Source of the DNA: Isoetes taiwanensis
Lineage: Eukaryota > Streptophyta > Lycopodiopsida > Isoetales > Isoetaceae
Length of the DNA stretch: 64,000 bases
Direction of reading: 5' to 3'
Assembly: GCA_021234155.1 (NCBI GenBank)
Contig: JAJEKV010000027.1
Location: forward strand, 5,702,623 to 5,766,622
A model generated the notes under the pieces. That model was not told where the DNA came from. It ran no database searches and saw only the letters and a list, made by a program, of their open reading frames with translations. A program made the position numbers and the translations under genes. Numbering within the stretch: position 1 is the stretch's first letter; each line of letters begins with the position of its first letter. Shown piece by piece: positions 32,580-44,418 of this stretch.

Positions 32580-34473
32580 GGTATGCAATGCTCTTTTACA
32601 TAATTACTATATCATTCATAACATGAAAGTTACAATAGACTAGTCATTATTTGTTACGCTCTGCGTTTTTCATCTCAACACAAGAGCTCTTACACTATAC
32701 AATGCTAAACAGGTGATTCATTCATCTTTAGGATCTGTAGTAGTGATCCCTGATATCTCATAGCTCATTCGCTCAGGAAGCCAAATCAGATGGATCATTA
32801 CACGAATTGACGCAGGGCAACGAATCTCAGCGCCCAAAGCTTTTCTTCGCAGGTAGGGATCAAGAAGAAGATGCCTGTCTAGGCAACCAACAAGATCAGA
32901 GTGGCTCATTGAGCACTTGATCGCCTCGATGTGGTGAATTGATGAAGGCAAATAATCCATGGGAGAGGAATGAACTTTAGCCCCGAAGTGATAAGCTTTT
33001 ATAGTGAGGTAGAATTATTGAGGTGAATTATTGGGGTAGACTTCGGCGCCATTATTGCTCGTGTATAAGACCGTTTCTTTGAATTAAGAATATCATCCAT
33101 TAATCAAATATTATCCAAAACATATTTATATTATATATATAAAATGGTTGATTGAAAATCACACCAGTCTTAGACTCCATTTAGCAAGTCAAGTCAACTC
33201 ATTTGAATGTCAGTTGCCCTATCGAGGAGCCATGAAGACTTATCTAAAGAAGCAAAAGCCCATTAAATTTTGAAGCATTTTGTGTTGCTGCATTTTTCAA
33301 AAGCTTGAATTAAGCATTACAATTATATAGTTATAAATATGTGTCCTATAAATGAATAAAAAGGACGTTTGTGAAAAATAAGCATTTTTTCTTTATTAAC
33401 TAGAGATACAACAAGAACATATACTAACCTGATTGAAGATCTTCAGTTCAGTGTGAATATGCACCGGAGTAACCCGGAGTAACCCCCCGTGTGAATATGC
33501 ACCTAAACCAAAGGGGGTTTAAGGGGGATTTTAATTTAAATGTGTTAAATGCAATGGTTTGTGTTATAATGTTAATGGTAGTTGTATGTTGATTTATTGT
33601 ATTGAATGGCAGCCAAAAAAATTACCATGTAGCAGATTGGCAATGTTAAAAACTGCCATTCAAACCGAAAGGCAAGTTTTGGAATTGCCCTTCAAAAGAA
33701 TGGAAGGGTTGCCATGCAAATTTAACCCTTGTTCACAATGATGTCGGCGCTTCGGGCCATGGTGATCCATAGGTGCTTCTGCAACAAAATCAAGATGTTA
33801 AGATTACTATTGCCACCGGACCAAACAAATAGGAAACGGCAAAACAGAATACCTTACCCTAGGACGACTGCTTGAGGCGCTTCCGCCGCCTGCAATGGCT
33901 CAGCAGTTGCTATTGCAGTTTCCATTTCTACACAGAGATGTTAATAGCCATTGTGTATTAGCCATAATATTTATAGATGGGTAAAGCGGTGGGTTTTCAA
34001 TGGATTTGGATCTATATAATATTTGATACAGATGTCATTAATGCAATGATCACAAGTCTCAAGGTTGTTCTTTTTTTTTTTAATGCTTGTTCCACTTCTA
34101 TACAGTTTGTGATATTCCTTCAATTGAAATGCATGTTACTGTTAGCATGCTTGTAGGGAGATAAAAAAAACCAAGCGCGAAACTGTGCGGCGGAGCCAAA
34201 ATCTTTGATCAGATCCTTCTTGCAGCTCCCTGGACGGCTTGAAATGCTTCAAAAGCCCTTTCAATCGCTTTGTCTTCCTCTTTAATATTAGTTTGATGAA
34301 GAGAGGAAGTGATTTGAGCTCAGATAGGGCCGGATCAAGCAAAAAATGACCCAAAACAATTGATTCTGGGCTTAAAACTGTGAAGTGCGCAGTGGCTGAT
34401 AACGGGTGGCCGGAAACACCACAAAAAAAGTCCGAAAATACCACATCCCAGACTCTAAATACAGCGGTCCAGG
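32580..34473. other. Intergenic, no gene seen
   Basis: A minus-strand 80-residue frame at 32718-32960 (contains LVGCLDRHLLLDPYLRRKAL) has some coding character but no known family. Two GTGTGAATATGCACC words occur at 33,451 and 33,490 around a short GGAGTAACC repeat. The rest is AT-rich and featureless. Confidence 0.4.
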
Positions 34474-35325
34474 CTGTCCATGAAGCAGGATTAGGTTGAG
34501 AGGGCATATTGTTCATTAGAGCTTCTGCTACATCTAATCTTCCACAACGTGCTGGCAAATCAATTATACAATTATAATGTTCCACAGCTGGTTTGATTCC
34601 AAAATCTCCAACCATGGAAACAAGTAAGTGGCAGCCTTCATCTATGAGACCGTAATGACCGCGATCTTTGAAAGAAGGCTTACTGAAGGAAATATCATCG
34701 ACTTGATGCCATCTTTCTCGCATTTCGAGAAGAGCTCCAATGTTCCCTTTCCAAGACCATGATGAGCATATGTCGCTATCATGGCATTCCATGCAACAAC
34801 ATCCCGCGGAGGCATTTTTCGAAAGACATTGCGGCCTGCTTTTAAGCGCCCTCGCCGACCACACAAAGAAAAGGACGCAAATCCAAGAGACTACATTCTT
34901 TCGTGGCATGTGCTCAAAGAGAAAAAGTGCCTCTTGAATTTTTCCTTGTTGGCCATAAGCTGAAATTAGCTGAGTCCATGAAACTGTATCCTTTTCAGGC
35001 ATTTCATTGAAAAAAAGAATGGCCTCCTTGAACTTATATTGTTGAATATATGCGGAAAGAATTGCAGTCCAAGATTGAATGTCTCGTTCTGGCATTGTTT
35101 GGAAGAAGCGGAAATCCTCCTTCAAGCGGCCATGTTGAGCAAGTGCCCAGATTATTGTGTTCTAGGAAACCACATCTCTTGCGGACATTGGGAAAAATAA
35201 ATCCAGGGCAGATTCAAGATCTTTATGACTTACATAAGCAGAAATCATGACATTCCAAGTGAATAAATTGCGCTTTTGCATATTATCAAAAACTCTTCTG
35301 GCATCCTGCAAAGCTCCACATTTGC

Positions 35326-35358
35326 TGATATATGCCAAGGACGTGGCAAAAGGCTTTA
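35326..35358 (+). repeat. 5' LTR remnant (33 bp)
   Basis: The 33 bases TGATATATGCC...GGCTTTA are identical to the first 33 of the 3' LTR at 39651. The sequence then jumps to unrelated bases leading into gag. The remaining roughly 166 bases of LTR and the primer-binding site are absent. Confidence 0.9.
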
Positions 35359-35382
35359 GGCCTTTTCGGGCCATGAGGTCCC

Positions 35383-36024
35383 TTGAATTCATATTTTGCT
35401 AAAACTAAGGATGACGAAGACACTCAGTTATATTTTGCTGAGCGTCATCTGGATGGGGTTGCAAAGGACTGGTGGCTGGATAACCAGAAGAACCAGCCAA
35501 TCAATCAACCCATTGTTACCTTTGCGGAATTTGAAAAGCAAATCAAAAATCGTTTTTTGGGTCATAATTGGGAGCGAGATCTTATCGCTGAATGGAATAA
35601 GTTGACCCAACAAAACATGGAAACTGTTCGACCCTTCGCGCGAGTTTTAAAGAAAGGACTTCAGCTTAGTAAAAATGATACTGAGAAGTCTGAAAAACTC
35701 ATGGGTGGGGTTCATCGTTGGGTATGGGTGAAGCTCGATCTGCAAATTGCCAATCTTTCTTTTGGTGAGCTCTGTAAGATGGCAGAGAAAGTAGAGGAGG
35801 AAGGTTTGGCCCTCACGGAAGCCTTTAATGCTCAACGTGGCCTCAAAGTATCTATGAAAGAGGCGAGTGGTTTTCGGGAGAAATCAACGGGATCAGCTCC
35901 AGGGTCTGGGCCATTCAAACGGCCGCACACAGACGTTGCAGATATGAACTTGTTGGGGCCAAAGAGCCAAAGGAATCTTATCAAGCACGCAACAAGCGGC
36001 CATAAGTTATTCAACCGACCATAA
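35383..36024 (+). pseudogene. gag fragment
   Basis: This has the retrotransposon gag signature (AERHLDGVAKDWWLDN ... FAEFEKQIKNRFLG). It has no ATG and is preceded by a stop, so the N-terminus is gone with the 5' deletion. The coding frame changes near 36,020, just where the zinc knuckle should be; its second half (DHKFYECP, giving H-x4-C) is read in the next frame, while the first cysteines are not recognisable. In live elements Gag forms the capsid and the knuckle binds RNA. Confidence 0.8.
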
Positions 36025-36027
36025 GTT

Positions 36028-36532
36028 TTATGAATGCCCTACTTATCTTGAGAAAAAGAAAGGGGAAAGAAAGGAAGCTACACCTATTCTTAAGTCTGGG
36101 ACTAAGAAAGAGGACAAAAGTAAGAAAGTAGCTTCTGTTCGAGGAGATGGGAAAGGGAAGAAGGTGGCTACTATCCGGGAAAAATCGGATATGGGTTCTG
36201 TTGAGAATAATAGTCTCTTACGATTTTGGGCTACTATTCAAGATCAAAAAGTACATATCTTATTCGATCCGGACAGTGAGTTTGATTTTATTTCTGCTCG
36301 ATTGGTAAAGGAACTAAAATTACCTTCTATTCCTTTATCAAGTGATGTAGAATTGTCTTCTGCTTTTTTGAATGTTGCCCCTCCGCCTTCTTCATTTATG
36401 GTCAAGGACGTTGAATTTCAATTGCAGGGATATGTCTGTAAACGTTCTTTTATGGTTTCTGACCTTGGAGGTATGGATATTATTCTAGGCATGCCATGGC
36501 ATAAGGCTATCAATCCTCTTATAGATTGGTAG
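36028..36532 (+). pseudogene. Protease region, active site altered, ends in a stop
   Basis: The frame runs from the knuckle half through a Lys-rich linker to ILFDPDSEFDFIS and then DIILGMPWH. The last two patterns flank the active site and end the aspartic protease domain in Ty3/gypsy elements. The catalytic D-S/T-G triplet is not intact here (DPD). A TAG follows at about 36,530. It would therefore be inactive. Confidence 0.75.
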
Positions 36533-36544
36533 GCGGGCATTGTT

Positions 36545-37962
36545 ATGTTATCCTTGGAAGGGGGTAAAAAGACCTTCAAGTTTGTGAAGGATGATATTGT
36601 TTCCCCAATTCCAACAGTTTCTGTTGTACAGTTTAAATGTTTGGCAATGAAAACTCATTTTGTGTATTTGGTGGTTTTGCGTCCTAAGTCTGATGTATCC
36701 CCGTTAAATGAGCGTCAAACAGTCTTTTTGCATTATTATGATGATGTCTTTTCAAATGCAATTCCACAAAGTTTGCCACCCCAACGTATGGAGGACCACA
36801 GGATTGATCTTCTTCCTGGGAAAGAACCTCCTAATCAAGCTCCTTATCGGAGAATGCATGGCCAACAAGTTGAGATTAGGCGCCAGCTTGATGAGCATAC
36901 TTCAAGCTGGATTGATCCGCCATAGTTCTTCACCTTTTGGTGCTCCTGTCTTGTTGGTTAAGAAAAAAGATAATTCCTGGCGCATGTGTATAGATTATCG
37001 CGCTTTGAATAAGATAACCATTAAGAATCGGTCTCCTATACCAAGGGCGGATGATTTGTTTGATCAACTCCAAGGTGCCACAGTTTTTAACCGTCTTGAT
37101 CTTAAGTCAGGGTATTGGCAACTTAAGGTTGTGCCTGAAGATGTTCATAAGACTGCGTTTCGGACCACCTTTGGATATTATGAGTTTTTGGTCATGCCAT
37201 TTGGACTTACAAATGCGCCAGCTTCTTTTTCGAGGCTAATGGGGCGAATATTTGAAGATGTGCATGGCGCTTATGTTGTCGTTTTCTTTGATGACATATT
37301 GGTTTTTAGTAAGTCCGAGGAAGATCATTACTTGCATTTGCGGGAGGTTTTCCGTCGGTTAAGGGAGGAGTCTATTACTCTTAATCCTAAGAAAAGTATC
37401 TTTTTCCAATCGGAAATTGAATATTTGGGTCATATTGTTTGCATTGAGGGTCTTAAAGTTGATCCCAGTAAGGTACAAGCAATTATAGATTGGCCAGTAC
37501 CTACTTCAGTTGCTGCATTGCGTACCTTTCTGGGCTTATGCAGTTATTATATAAAGTTTGTACAGAATTTTGCTCGTTTAGCTTCAGATTTATATTTGTT
37601 GCTACGAAAAGATGTTCCTTTCCAATGGAATCATAATCATCAGTTTGCTTTCCGAGTTTTAAAGGATGCCATGGTTAGTCCTCCTGTTCTGCATTTGCCA
37701 AAGTTTGGTCTACCTTTCTTGTTATGTGTTGATGCAAGTGGTATGGCGTTGGGCGCAGTTTTGATGCAGGATGGTCATCCTATTGCTTATGAAAGTCGGA
37801 AGTTTTTTGACGGAAAGTAGATATAGTGTTTATGATAAGGAATTTCTGGCTGTCATTCATGCTTTGAAAGTGTGGCGACACTATCTTTTAGGGTCGACGG
37901 TTCATATTTTGACTGATCACCAAACATTGTTTCATAGAAAACATTATCGGAAAGGCAGTTGA
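36545..37962 (+). pseudogene. Reverse transcriptase and RNase H, frameshifted
   Basis: Pre-RT sequence is read from 36545 and changes frame near 36,900. The polymerase palm then runs uninterrupted to 37820: VLLVKKKDNSWRMCIDYRAL, FNRLDLKSGYWQL and the catalytic FFDDILVFS box. RNase H follows (LLCVDASGMALGAVL), shifts frame near 37,800 (YDKEFLAVIHALKVWRHYL) and again near 37,955. The polymerase core is the best preserved part of the element. Confidence 0.9.
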
Positions 37963-39237
37963 AATGGGTTGCTTTTATGCAACAATATGATTTTTCAGTG
38001 GATTATCGTCTTGGTAAAGAGAATGTTGTAGCAGATGCTTTAAGTAGGCATTATGCAGTTTGTTCTCTTTCTATAGCACAATCCAACCATTTGGAGGAAA
38101 TGAAGGCGGCGTATGCCACTGACCATGATTATAAGGATATTTGGTTGTTGGCTCAAAGTGGCAATGCATATGGATATAAGATCGTTAATGGGTTCTTATA
38201 TAAAGGTCCAAAGCTATGCATTGTTCGGGACTTTCGGTCACTTATTCTTAGAGAAGTCCATGATGCACCTACTGCAGGTCATCGTGGCATGGGGGCGACT
38301 TTGGCAAAGCTTGAACCATACTTTATTTGGCCTGGATTGCGGAGAAATGTCTTGGTTCATATTCGTCATTGTGTTACTTGTCAACGAATAAAGAAAGGGA
38401 ACAAAAAACCTCATGGTGTTCTTTTATTCTTGCCTATTCCGGAGGCAAAGTGGGAGCAGATCACTATGGATTTTATTGTTGATCTTCCTGCAAGTTCTCG
38501 TAAGAACACTGTCATTTGGACAATTGTTGATTGTTTAACTAAGCACGCCCATTTTATTGCTTGTTCGGATAAGTTGACGGCTTATAGTGCGGCTATGCTC
38601 TTTATCAAAGAGATATTTAGGCTACATGGGTTGCCAAAGGTTATTGTATCTGATCGTGATACAAAGTTTACCAGTAGATTCTGGAAGGCATTGTTTATGC
38701 AATTGGGCACAGAGTTAAGGTTCTCCACTGCTTTTCACCCAGAAACTGATGGACAATCTGAGGTGGTAAATAAAGTTATTTGTTCCATCTTAAGGGGGTT
38801 TGTCAATGAACATCAAGGTCATTGGGAAGAGTATTTGCCTATTGGGTGAATTTGTGTATAATAATACCTATCAGTCTACCATAAAGATGACCCCTTTTCA
38901 GGCGGTCTATGGTCAGCCTGTACGGGAGCCACTCTTTCGAGTGTGTGAGGATGTTCCAGCTGCTGATGATTTGGTTATTGAGCGTAAGGATCTCATAGAC
39001 TTGCTACAAGCTCGTATTCGAGATGCTCAAGCATCTTTTGCAAATAAATCATCTAAGTTGCAGCAACCAATGGTTTTTAAGGAAGGAGATTGGGTATGGA
39101 TGAGGATCCATAAAGGCCATTCTAAGAAAGATGCGCGCAAGAAGGATCTTAAGTTGGCACCCCGTTTCCATGGACCATTTCAAGTTATTAAAGTGGTCAA
39201 TGAGAATGCATATCAATTAAGATTGCCTCAAGGTTAG
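37959..39237 (+). pseudogene. RNase H tail and integrase, frameshifted
   Basis: The end of RNase H (GKENVVADALSR) leads into the integrase zinc domain (HRGMGATLAKL ... CVTCQRIKKG). The core then shows all three catalytic acids: D in TMDFIVDLP, D in VSDRDTKF and E in HPETDGQSEVV. A frameshift near 38,845 separates this from the C-terminal part (MTPFQAVYGQPVREPLF ... GDWVWMRIHKGHS ... PRFHGPFQVI), which ends at a TAG at 39,236. Confidence 0.9.
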
Positions 39238-39240
39238 AAA

Positions 39241-39603
39241 ATGCATGATGTAGTGAATGTGTCATTCCTAAAGGCTTATAATGGTAAGGAGTTACCTCAA
39301 CTTGGGAGGTTATGTGAGCCAGAATTGCTTGATGATTCTGAAGTTCTAGAGCCAAAAACAATATTGGCAGATAAATCCACTAGTGGTTCAAGACAATATT
39401 TGGTAAAGTTTGCTCACAAACCTTTGGAGGACGCTTCATGGGTGCGTGACAATGTTTTAGAAGCTTATCCGGATATTCTTAGGGAATATAAAGATCGGAA
39501 AGCAAAGGAAGCCGAGGGACAAGAAGAAGTCCAAGGACAAGCTTCTACTAGCCGGCCTAAGCGAGGTCCAAGAGACTATGCTCGGATGGCTAAAGGTATT
39601 TAA
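39241..39603 (+). pseudogene. Integrase tail with chromodomain
   Basis: In the same frame as the preceding block but cut off by its TAG. HDVVNVSFLKAYNG is the usual integrase end. Residues about 41-85 form a chromodomain (SRQYLVKFAHKPLEDASWV, then a final helix). Family knowledge: such chromodomains can target insertion to particular chromatin. A Pro/Arg-rich tail (RPKRGPRDYARMAKG) ends the protein just before the polypurine tract. Confidence 0.8.
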
Positions 39604-39637
39604 ACACCCTTTTGCAGCAGAGGACTGCTGCAATGTC

Positions 39638-39650
39638 AAGAGGGAGGGAA
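39638..39650 (+). promoter_or_regulatory. Polypurine tract
   Basis: AAGAGGGAGGGAA lies directly before the 3' LTR, where plus-strand DNA synthesis of an LTR element is primed. It fixes the LTR start at 39651. Confidence 0.85.
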
Positions 39651-39849
39651 TGATATATGCCAAGGACGTGGCAAAAGGCTTTAAGCGGTCCTTTGGGATT
39701 TTGTCCAAAGAGGGCTTTCGTCCAAAGAAGGACCAAAGGGGCGTGCATGCTATATAGTTGCTCGGGGGAGAGCTCTGAAGCAGCTGTGTCTTGGCTGAGG
39801 GCTCGTGGTTGGGTGGTGAGATAGCGTGCCACGTCAAGTGTCTGTTTTA
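39651..39849 (+). repeat. 3' LTR (199 bp) of the gypsy element
   Basis: Begins TGATATATGCC and ends CTGTTTTA, followed by target duplication TTTGC. A TATATAG at about 39,750 may be the TATA box of the LTR promoter. It ends in TA rather than the usual CA, unless the boundary is one or two bases off. Confidence 0.85.
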
Positions 39850-40329
39850 TTTGCCATACATATTGACAAGGAGATTACCCAAAAATCTATCCCTCTCTAA
39901 ACCTCTAGAAATTACATAATCGTGAATGTCCTTGCCTGCAGACAAATCCTTAGCATTTGCAAACCTTCTTAGCAGAATCCCAAGGCTGTTCACGTTCATC
40001 ATTGTTCCTTTCCGATGATCACCAGTTTCAACGAGCATCAAATGCCAAATCCCAGATTTCATGTAGTAAAGAAGGCTTGTGCAAATAAGTACTGCGAAGC
40101 TGTCATCTGTTTTAGAACGATCTCTACGCGAAATTGTCAAGTGGCGCCCTTACATTCTTTTAGAAGAGCAATCTATTAAGGTTGGAAATTGAAGGCTGCC
40201 CATGCTTACCAATTTCAATTGCATGGCATGGCATGGCATGATTCAAATTAGACATTTATTTGTATTCTCATGCTAAAACTAACAATGCCCGGGCCTATAT
40301 TTTTTTTTTCCCTTTAGAATATCTAAAAG

Positions 40330-40620
40330 GGAAAAACTACAAAATGCCCTTATGTTTTGATGAATTTCACCAAATACCCTTAACTTTTCATAATTTCACC
40401 AAATGCCCCTGATCAACGTACAATGTATTTTATATTTTTGTAAATTATTCAAATACCCTTAAGATTTACATTAATTCCTCAAATGCCCTTATATTTCATT
40501 GAAATACCCAAAATGCCCTTGAGAGCAATAACGTGTGTTTTTTTTTTAAATTTTAAAAGTTGTAACAAAATACCCTTAAGTTTTAAGCAAATTATTGAAA
40601 TGACCTTGAACAACATCGTA
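40330..40620. repeat. Interspersed repeat with many AAATGCCCTT/AAATACCCTT words
   Basis: At least eight copies of AAATRCCCTTA-like words occur at irregular 30-50 base spacing, starting with AAAAACTACAAAATGCCCTT. A shorter relative begins at 48,776 (GAGAAACTACAAAATACTCTT), so this is a dispersed family. No coding capacity and no clear terminal repeats. Confidence 0.7.
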
Positions 40621-42917
40621 CTGTTGTTGGAGGCAACATCATACCTAGAACAGTGGGAACAATAATAGGGCGCAAGATCTTTCTAGAGGTTGCAGAGTAA
40701 GAAGTGAGTAAAAAGGCTTTGTGAGTCCCCAGAATCGTGAGATCTTGTGCCCTCAGAATTGTGAGAGACTGATCCTTCAAAAAATCTTGAGAAAACAGAA
40801 TCGATGCAAAATCATGAGAGCCTGAGAGAAAAAATCGATGGAGCAAGCTAAAATTAATGGAGCAAAATGAGTTTCAATTAGTAACGCATGCTTGCCACCT
40901 AGCATTAATCTATGCTCGCCACTTAGTTAGCTAGTGTGCATGTTCGTCACTTGGCCATCATATCTAGACATATACACAAAGCCTGGGCCTGATCCAAAGA
41001 CCAGTACCAGACATCTAACACAGAGCAAGATATCTTAGCCTGGCCAGACTTATCAGTTCCATGTTCTTCTGCCACGTTTTTATTGGAAGAATCAGCTCCG
41101 TCCAGTGCTATGCTATGGCGGTGCTCCGTCGTACTCCGTCGTGTTATGCTATTGCGGTGGGCAGTTGCTATGGCGATGGAAGAGAAGCAAAAGAAGCTTT
41201 CTTCCGGTGCAAAAAGGGCGACAACTGGTTGTTGGTTTAGTGCGGGAATACAAAAGGAAACCATTGCTGTCGGAACTGGCTATGGCGGTCTGAAGCAGAG
41301 AAGGAAAAGAAAAATTAGCAATCGGCCAGACTTTGTTTTTCCCAGGTCGAATGCAGCAGAGGTAAGATTGCCCATATTTCTCATCGGATTTAGCTTCCGT
41401 TCTTGGATCTGATTGGAAGAGGATCCGGCAAACAGGGGTCTTCAAGAACGAAAGATTATGGTTGGAACTAGATTTGGCTTTGTTTCCGCAGAAGACGCAG
41501 ATCCCTCAATAAAAAATTTCTAGAACAAGGGGCTATGGCGCCTTTTTACTGCTCCAAGAATAGGGATATGGCGACCTCTTAGGGCTTCTAGAACAGGGCT
41601 ATGGTGACCGGTTATGCTACGACTATGGCAACGGTTTGGCCGTAGTTTCTGCTTCGGCTATAGTTTCTTGCATTAAGATCCTAATTGAAGCTATGAAAGG
41701 CGGGTGTAGAAGATAGATTTGCTGTATTCGGCTTGGTTTTGGGTGTATGAGACTATTTAACAGAACAGATATAGATCTACAACCTCTGTCTTTGTCGGAT
41801 TTTGCAACATGGGTTTTGCGAATTTATGGCAGAGAGCATTTCAAACCCTTAGGTTTTTTGCAAAATCAGAAGTAAGTAAGCGTGACTTCTCTTCTATTTC
41901 TATTTCGAATTTGAGATTCTTGCATGCAGGTTTACATGGCAAAAGCTCCAACAGTATACTTAGAAATTGAACGAATCAGGCGGTTGAATAGGTAAAAATA
42001 TTGAATGCATTTTTTTGCTGTCTTTTTCATACTGCTATGTCTCTTGATTTCCTGATGCTTGGGAATACTACCTCAATCTGCAAGCGCAAGGTAAGTCCTC
42101 TCTATTTTAGAGTTGTGCTGCAGATTTTCCAGCACTGGATATTTACTGTAACAACCCATGGAGCAGGGGAAAGCTTCGTTGAAACGATGAAGCAGCATAG
42201 AGCTTTTGAGACATGTGCCCATGCCAAATCCGAATCTTTCGAGACGTGTACGGGAATCCTTCACGACCCGAATGCCAGGAGTTGAATGAATCAGAATGAC
42301 CAGAACCATGGCAGCAAAAGATTGAAGACTGCAGGACTCCGACCCCATCTGGAGAACTTTGAAGCAAAAATGTTTAGATGATGTCAAACCATCAGATCCC
42401 AAGGCCAAAACCAGGAAAGCCAAATACTATAATAAGCAGAGAGAAGCATGCCCAATACAAACAAATGCTAGAGCAAAGTAAAAACACTGGAGCAACATCC
42501 GTAAAGCAAAGTGTGAGAAACAGAAATAAACAAAGCGGAGTGAGAGGAATAGGCTAGAAGCATGCACACGATGCCACCATTATCTTTTATATTTCTTCTC
42601 AACTAAAACTATATATTTCCTCTCAACTCAAAGTACCCAATGATTCAATTGTTCAACTCAAATTGATCCTACATAACCATTTGCAAGAGCATAGATGAAA
42701 TGGGAATGGAGATCACAATAAAACTTGACATTCATATTTGGACTTCGTCAGGTAGAAACAAATCATTCTAGGTGACTGTAGCAACAAATCCCCATGAGGA
42801 ATTCCGCATATCCACCCAAAATATGATTTAAAAAACACAATACACCAAGGTAAATTTTTAAGGCCCATTTGTTAGCAATGTTCACAAATTATGGGGCTAT
42901 TTTTGATCGAATCCATC

Positions 42918-43025
42918 GAGCGGTATATAAAAGTGTTCATTCTGGCAGTGATTCAGTTATCATACTTCTCTGAGCGGTATATAAAAGTGTTCATTCTGGC
43001 AGTGATTCAATTATCATACTTCTCT
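42918..43025. repeat. 54-bp tandem direct duplication
   Basis: 42918-42971 and 42972-43025, each beginning GAGCGGTATATAAAAGTG. I see a single G/A difference (CAGTTATC against CAATTATC). The unit contains a TATATAAA word, but nothing coding follows. Confidence 0.95.
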
Positions 43026-44394
43026 GTTGCCATTTCGACTTTACAAAAATTTGCATATCAGTAAGTGATTCGATAAAGAGAAATGTTCGGCCGCCGCGAT
43101 AAATTTCTTGTATTATGTTACAATAATTATTCAACTAGAAACTGGTGCCCCACGATGATGCCAGGCATAAAAATGGATTGTTAAATCAAGAGACGTCAAG
43201 TAAGCTATTTGAAAACAAAAGTACTTCTTATTAAAGCGATATTTTCTCATTCACTAGATGATGTGTCACTACAAAGTTCCAAGATTTATAGCAACACACA
43301 TGCACATAGAATCAAAACAACACATTAACTTGGATCACCTTACGTGCAATGCAACACGAAAATGTTAGCACTTGACATCTATAAGAATCACAATGATGTT
43401 AGCACTTGTTGAAGCAAAATATCCCAATAATTTGCTAAGACATAAGAGTTCTTGCAATTTATTGGCAGTTGGATTGCGTTCCAAAAGTTGTAGGTTGTCC
43501 AACATATGTAAACACATAAGAATAGCATGTTATCTATTTGGTTCTATAATAAAGCTCTGAACATTGAAAAACAATAATCATGAATTCTTTCGTGAAAATT
43601 TTCAATAATTTGCTTAAAAAAACGATGAATGGAGTACTCTACCATTCCCTAAAGCAATTTGCCAGAAAATGAGAGGAAATGAGATATGCATCTACTGAAG
43701 CAATAGGAAAAGTATGAAAGCAGTAGTCTAGCATAGAAATAGATATTTAGAATTATCGGCAGAAAATTACATTCAGATGTTTGGCATCCTTTGCAATACT
43801 TCCTTGTATATGACATTTGCGGTATATCTTGTAACAACACGATCCTTATTTAGTGCAAGTACCTTGAGACCTCGGATGCTTTGAACACGGGAAAAGTAGA
43901 CATAGTTGTCCATGTGCAAAAATTGGATTAGGTAAGTATAAACCAACCATCTCCATAGTCTGCCCTTATGCTGGACAGACAGAAAATTGCAACCGTTCAA
44001 ATTGAAATGGAAGTTTAGAATTACTTGGTACTAATGGAATACGTGGTATGGACATGTGCTTTTTGATATTCAGTCCGCAGACAATTTTGGCATGTCTAGC
44101 TTTATTTGTCAACCTCTTATAATTAGCTAGGTCCATTGCAAAGACCTAACTGGATGGAAATCGATCTTATTAGGGTACCTTCGCACCAACCGTTATTTTA
44201 GGATTGGGTTAAGGTTTTAGCAGTTTCTAGGTTCACACCACAAGTTAGGTTAGTGTTCCGTTTAGTTATATAATTAGTATTCCGTTAATTTTATTAACCT
44301 AAAATTCCTAACCCAAACACCCTTCAGACCACTTTAAGTTAAGTTACAAAATTTAACGTAAAGTTAACCCAAAATAAAAAATGAACTAAAACTT

Positions 44395-44418
44395 AAAGTG
44401 ACCTCTGTAGGTCACTTT
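44395..44418. repeat. Short perfect hairpin inside the left end
   Basis: AAAGTGACCT and AGGTCACTTT flank a 4-base loop. It sits about 220 bases inside the left end of the TIR element. It may be a subterminal structure, but no partner was found at the right end. Confidence 0.7.

Larger units (their letters stand above)
35326..39849 (+). mobile_element. Ty3/gypsy LTR retrotransposon with chromodomain (chromovirus), defective
   Basis: The element starts TGATATATGCC at 35326 and ends at 39849, flanked by TTTGC on both sides (35321-35325 and 39850-39854). Order on the plus strand: short 5' LTR remnant, gag, protease, reverse transcriptase, RNase H, integrase, chromodomain, polypurine tract, 3' LTR. 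This order (integrase last, with a chromodomain) defines chromoviruses. Frameshifts or stops separate nearly every domain, and the 5' LTR interior, primer-binding site and gag N-terminus are deleted, so it cannot move. It inserted into the PPR duplicate, hence after that duplication or into one pre-existing copy. Confidence 0.93.
34474..40288 (-). pseudogene. Second, degraded copy of the PPR gene, split by a retrotransposon
   Basis: 34474-35325 matches the C-terminal two thirds of the PPR gene at 7.7-8.9 kb. 39855-40140 matches its N-terminal part, and the match continues through the 5' flank to about 40,288. In 34474-35325 there are several small indels and a stop (TAG where copy 1 has TGG, near 35,162). 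Decay is concentrated around 34,660-34,880. The homology ends abruptly at 34474 inside the E1 motif, so the end of the gene is missing. Between the halves lies the gypsy element, bounded by TTTGC. The upstream half has an intact frame that extends 5' of the copy-1 start (TISRRDRSKTDDSFAVLICT). Confidence 0.9.
40289..43775. other. Gene-poor stretch with repeats
   Basis: No convincing gene. Overlapping frames on both strands at 40,947-41,445 have no family match. Lines near 41,520-41,660 repeat GGCTATGG words. From 42,000 to 42,420 opposing frames overlap. Repeats are listed separately. Confidence 0.4.

Noticed and set aside
34142-34470. C-terminal extension of the PPR-like frame
   Set aside because: Homology to the other PPR copy stops at 34474; the rest is open by chance and reads into unrelated DNA.
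40947-41445. Overlapping 98-109-residue frames on both strands
   Set aside because: There are no domain patterns and the two strands are equally open; probably chance in a GC-richer patch.
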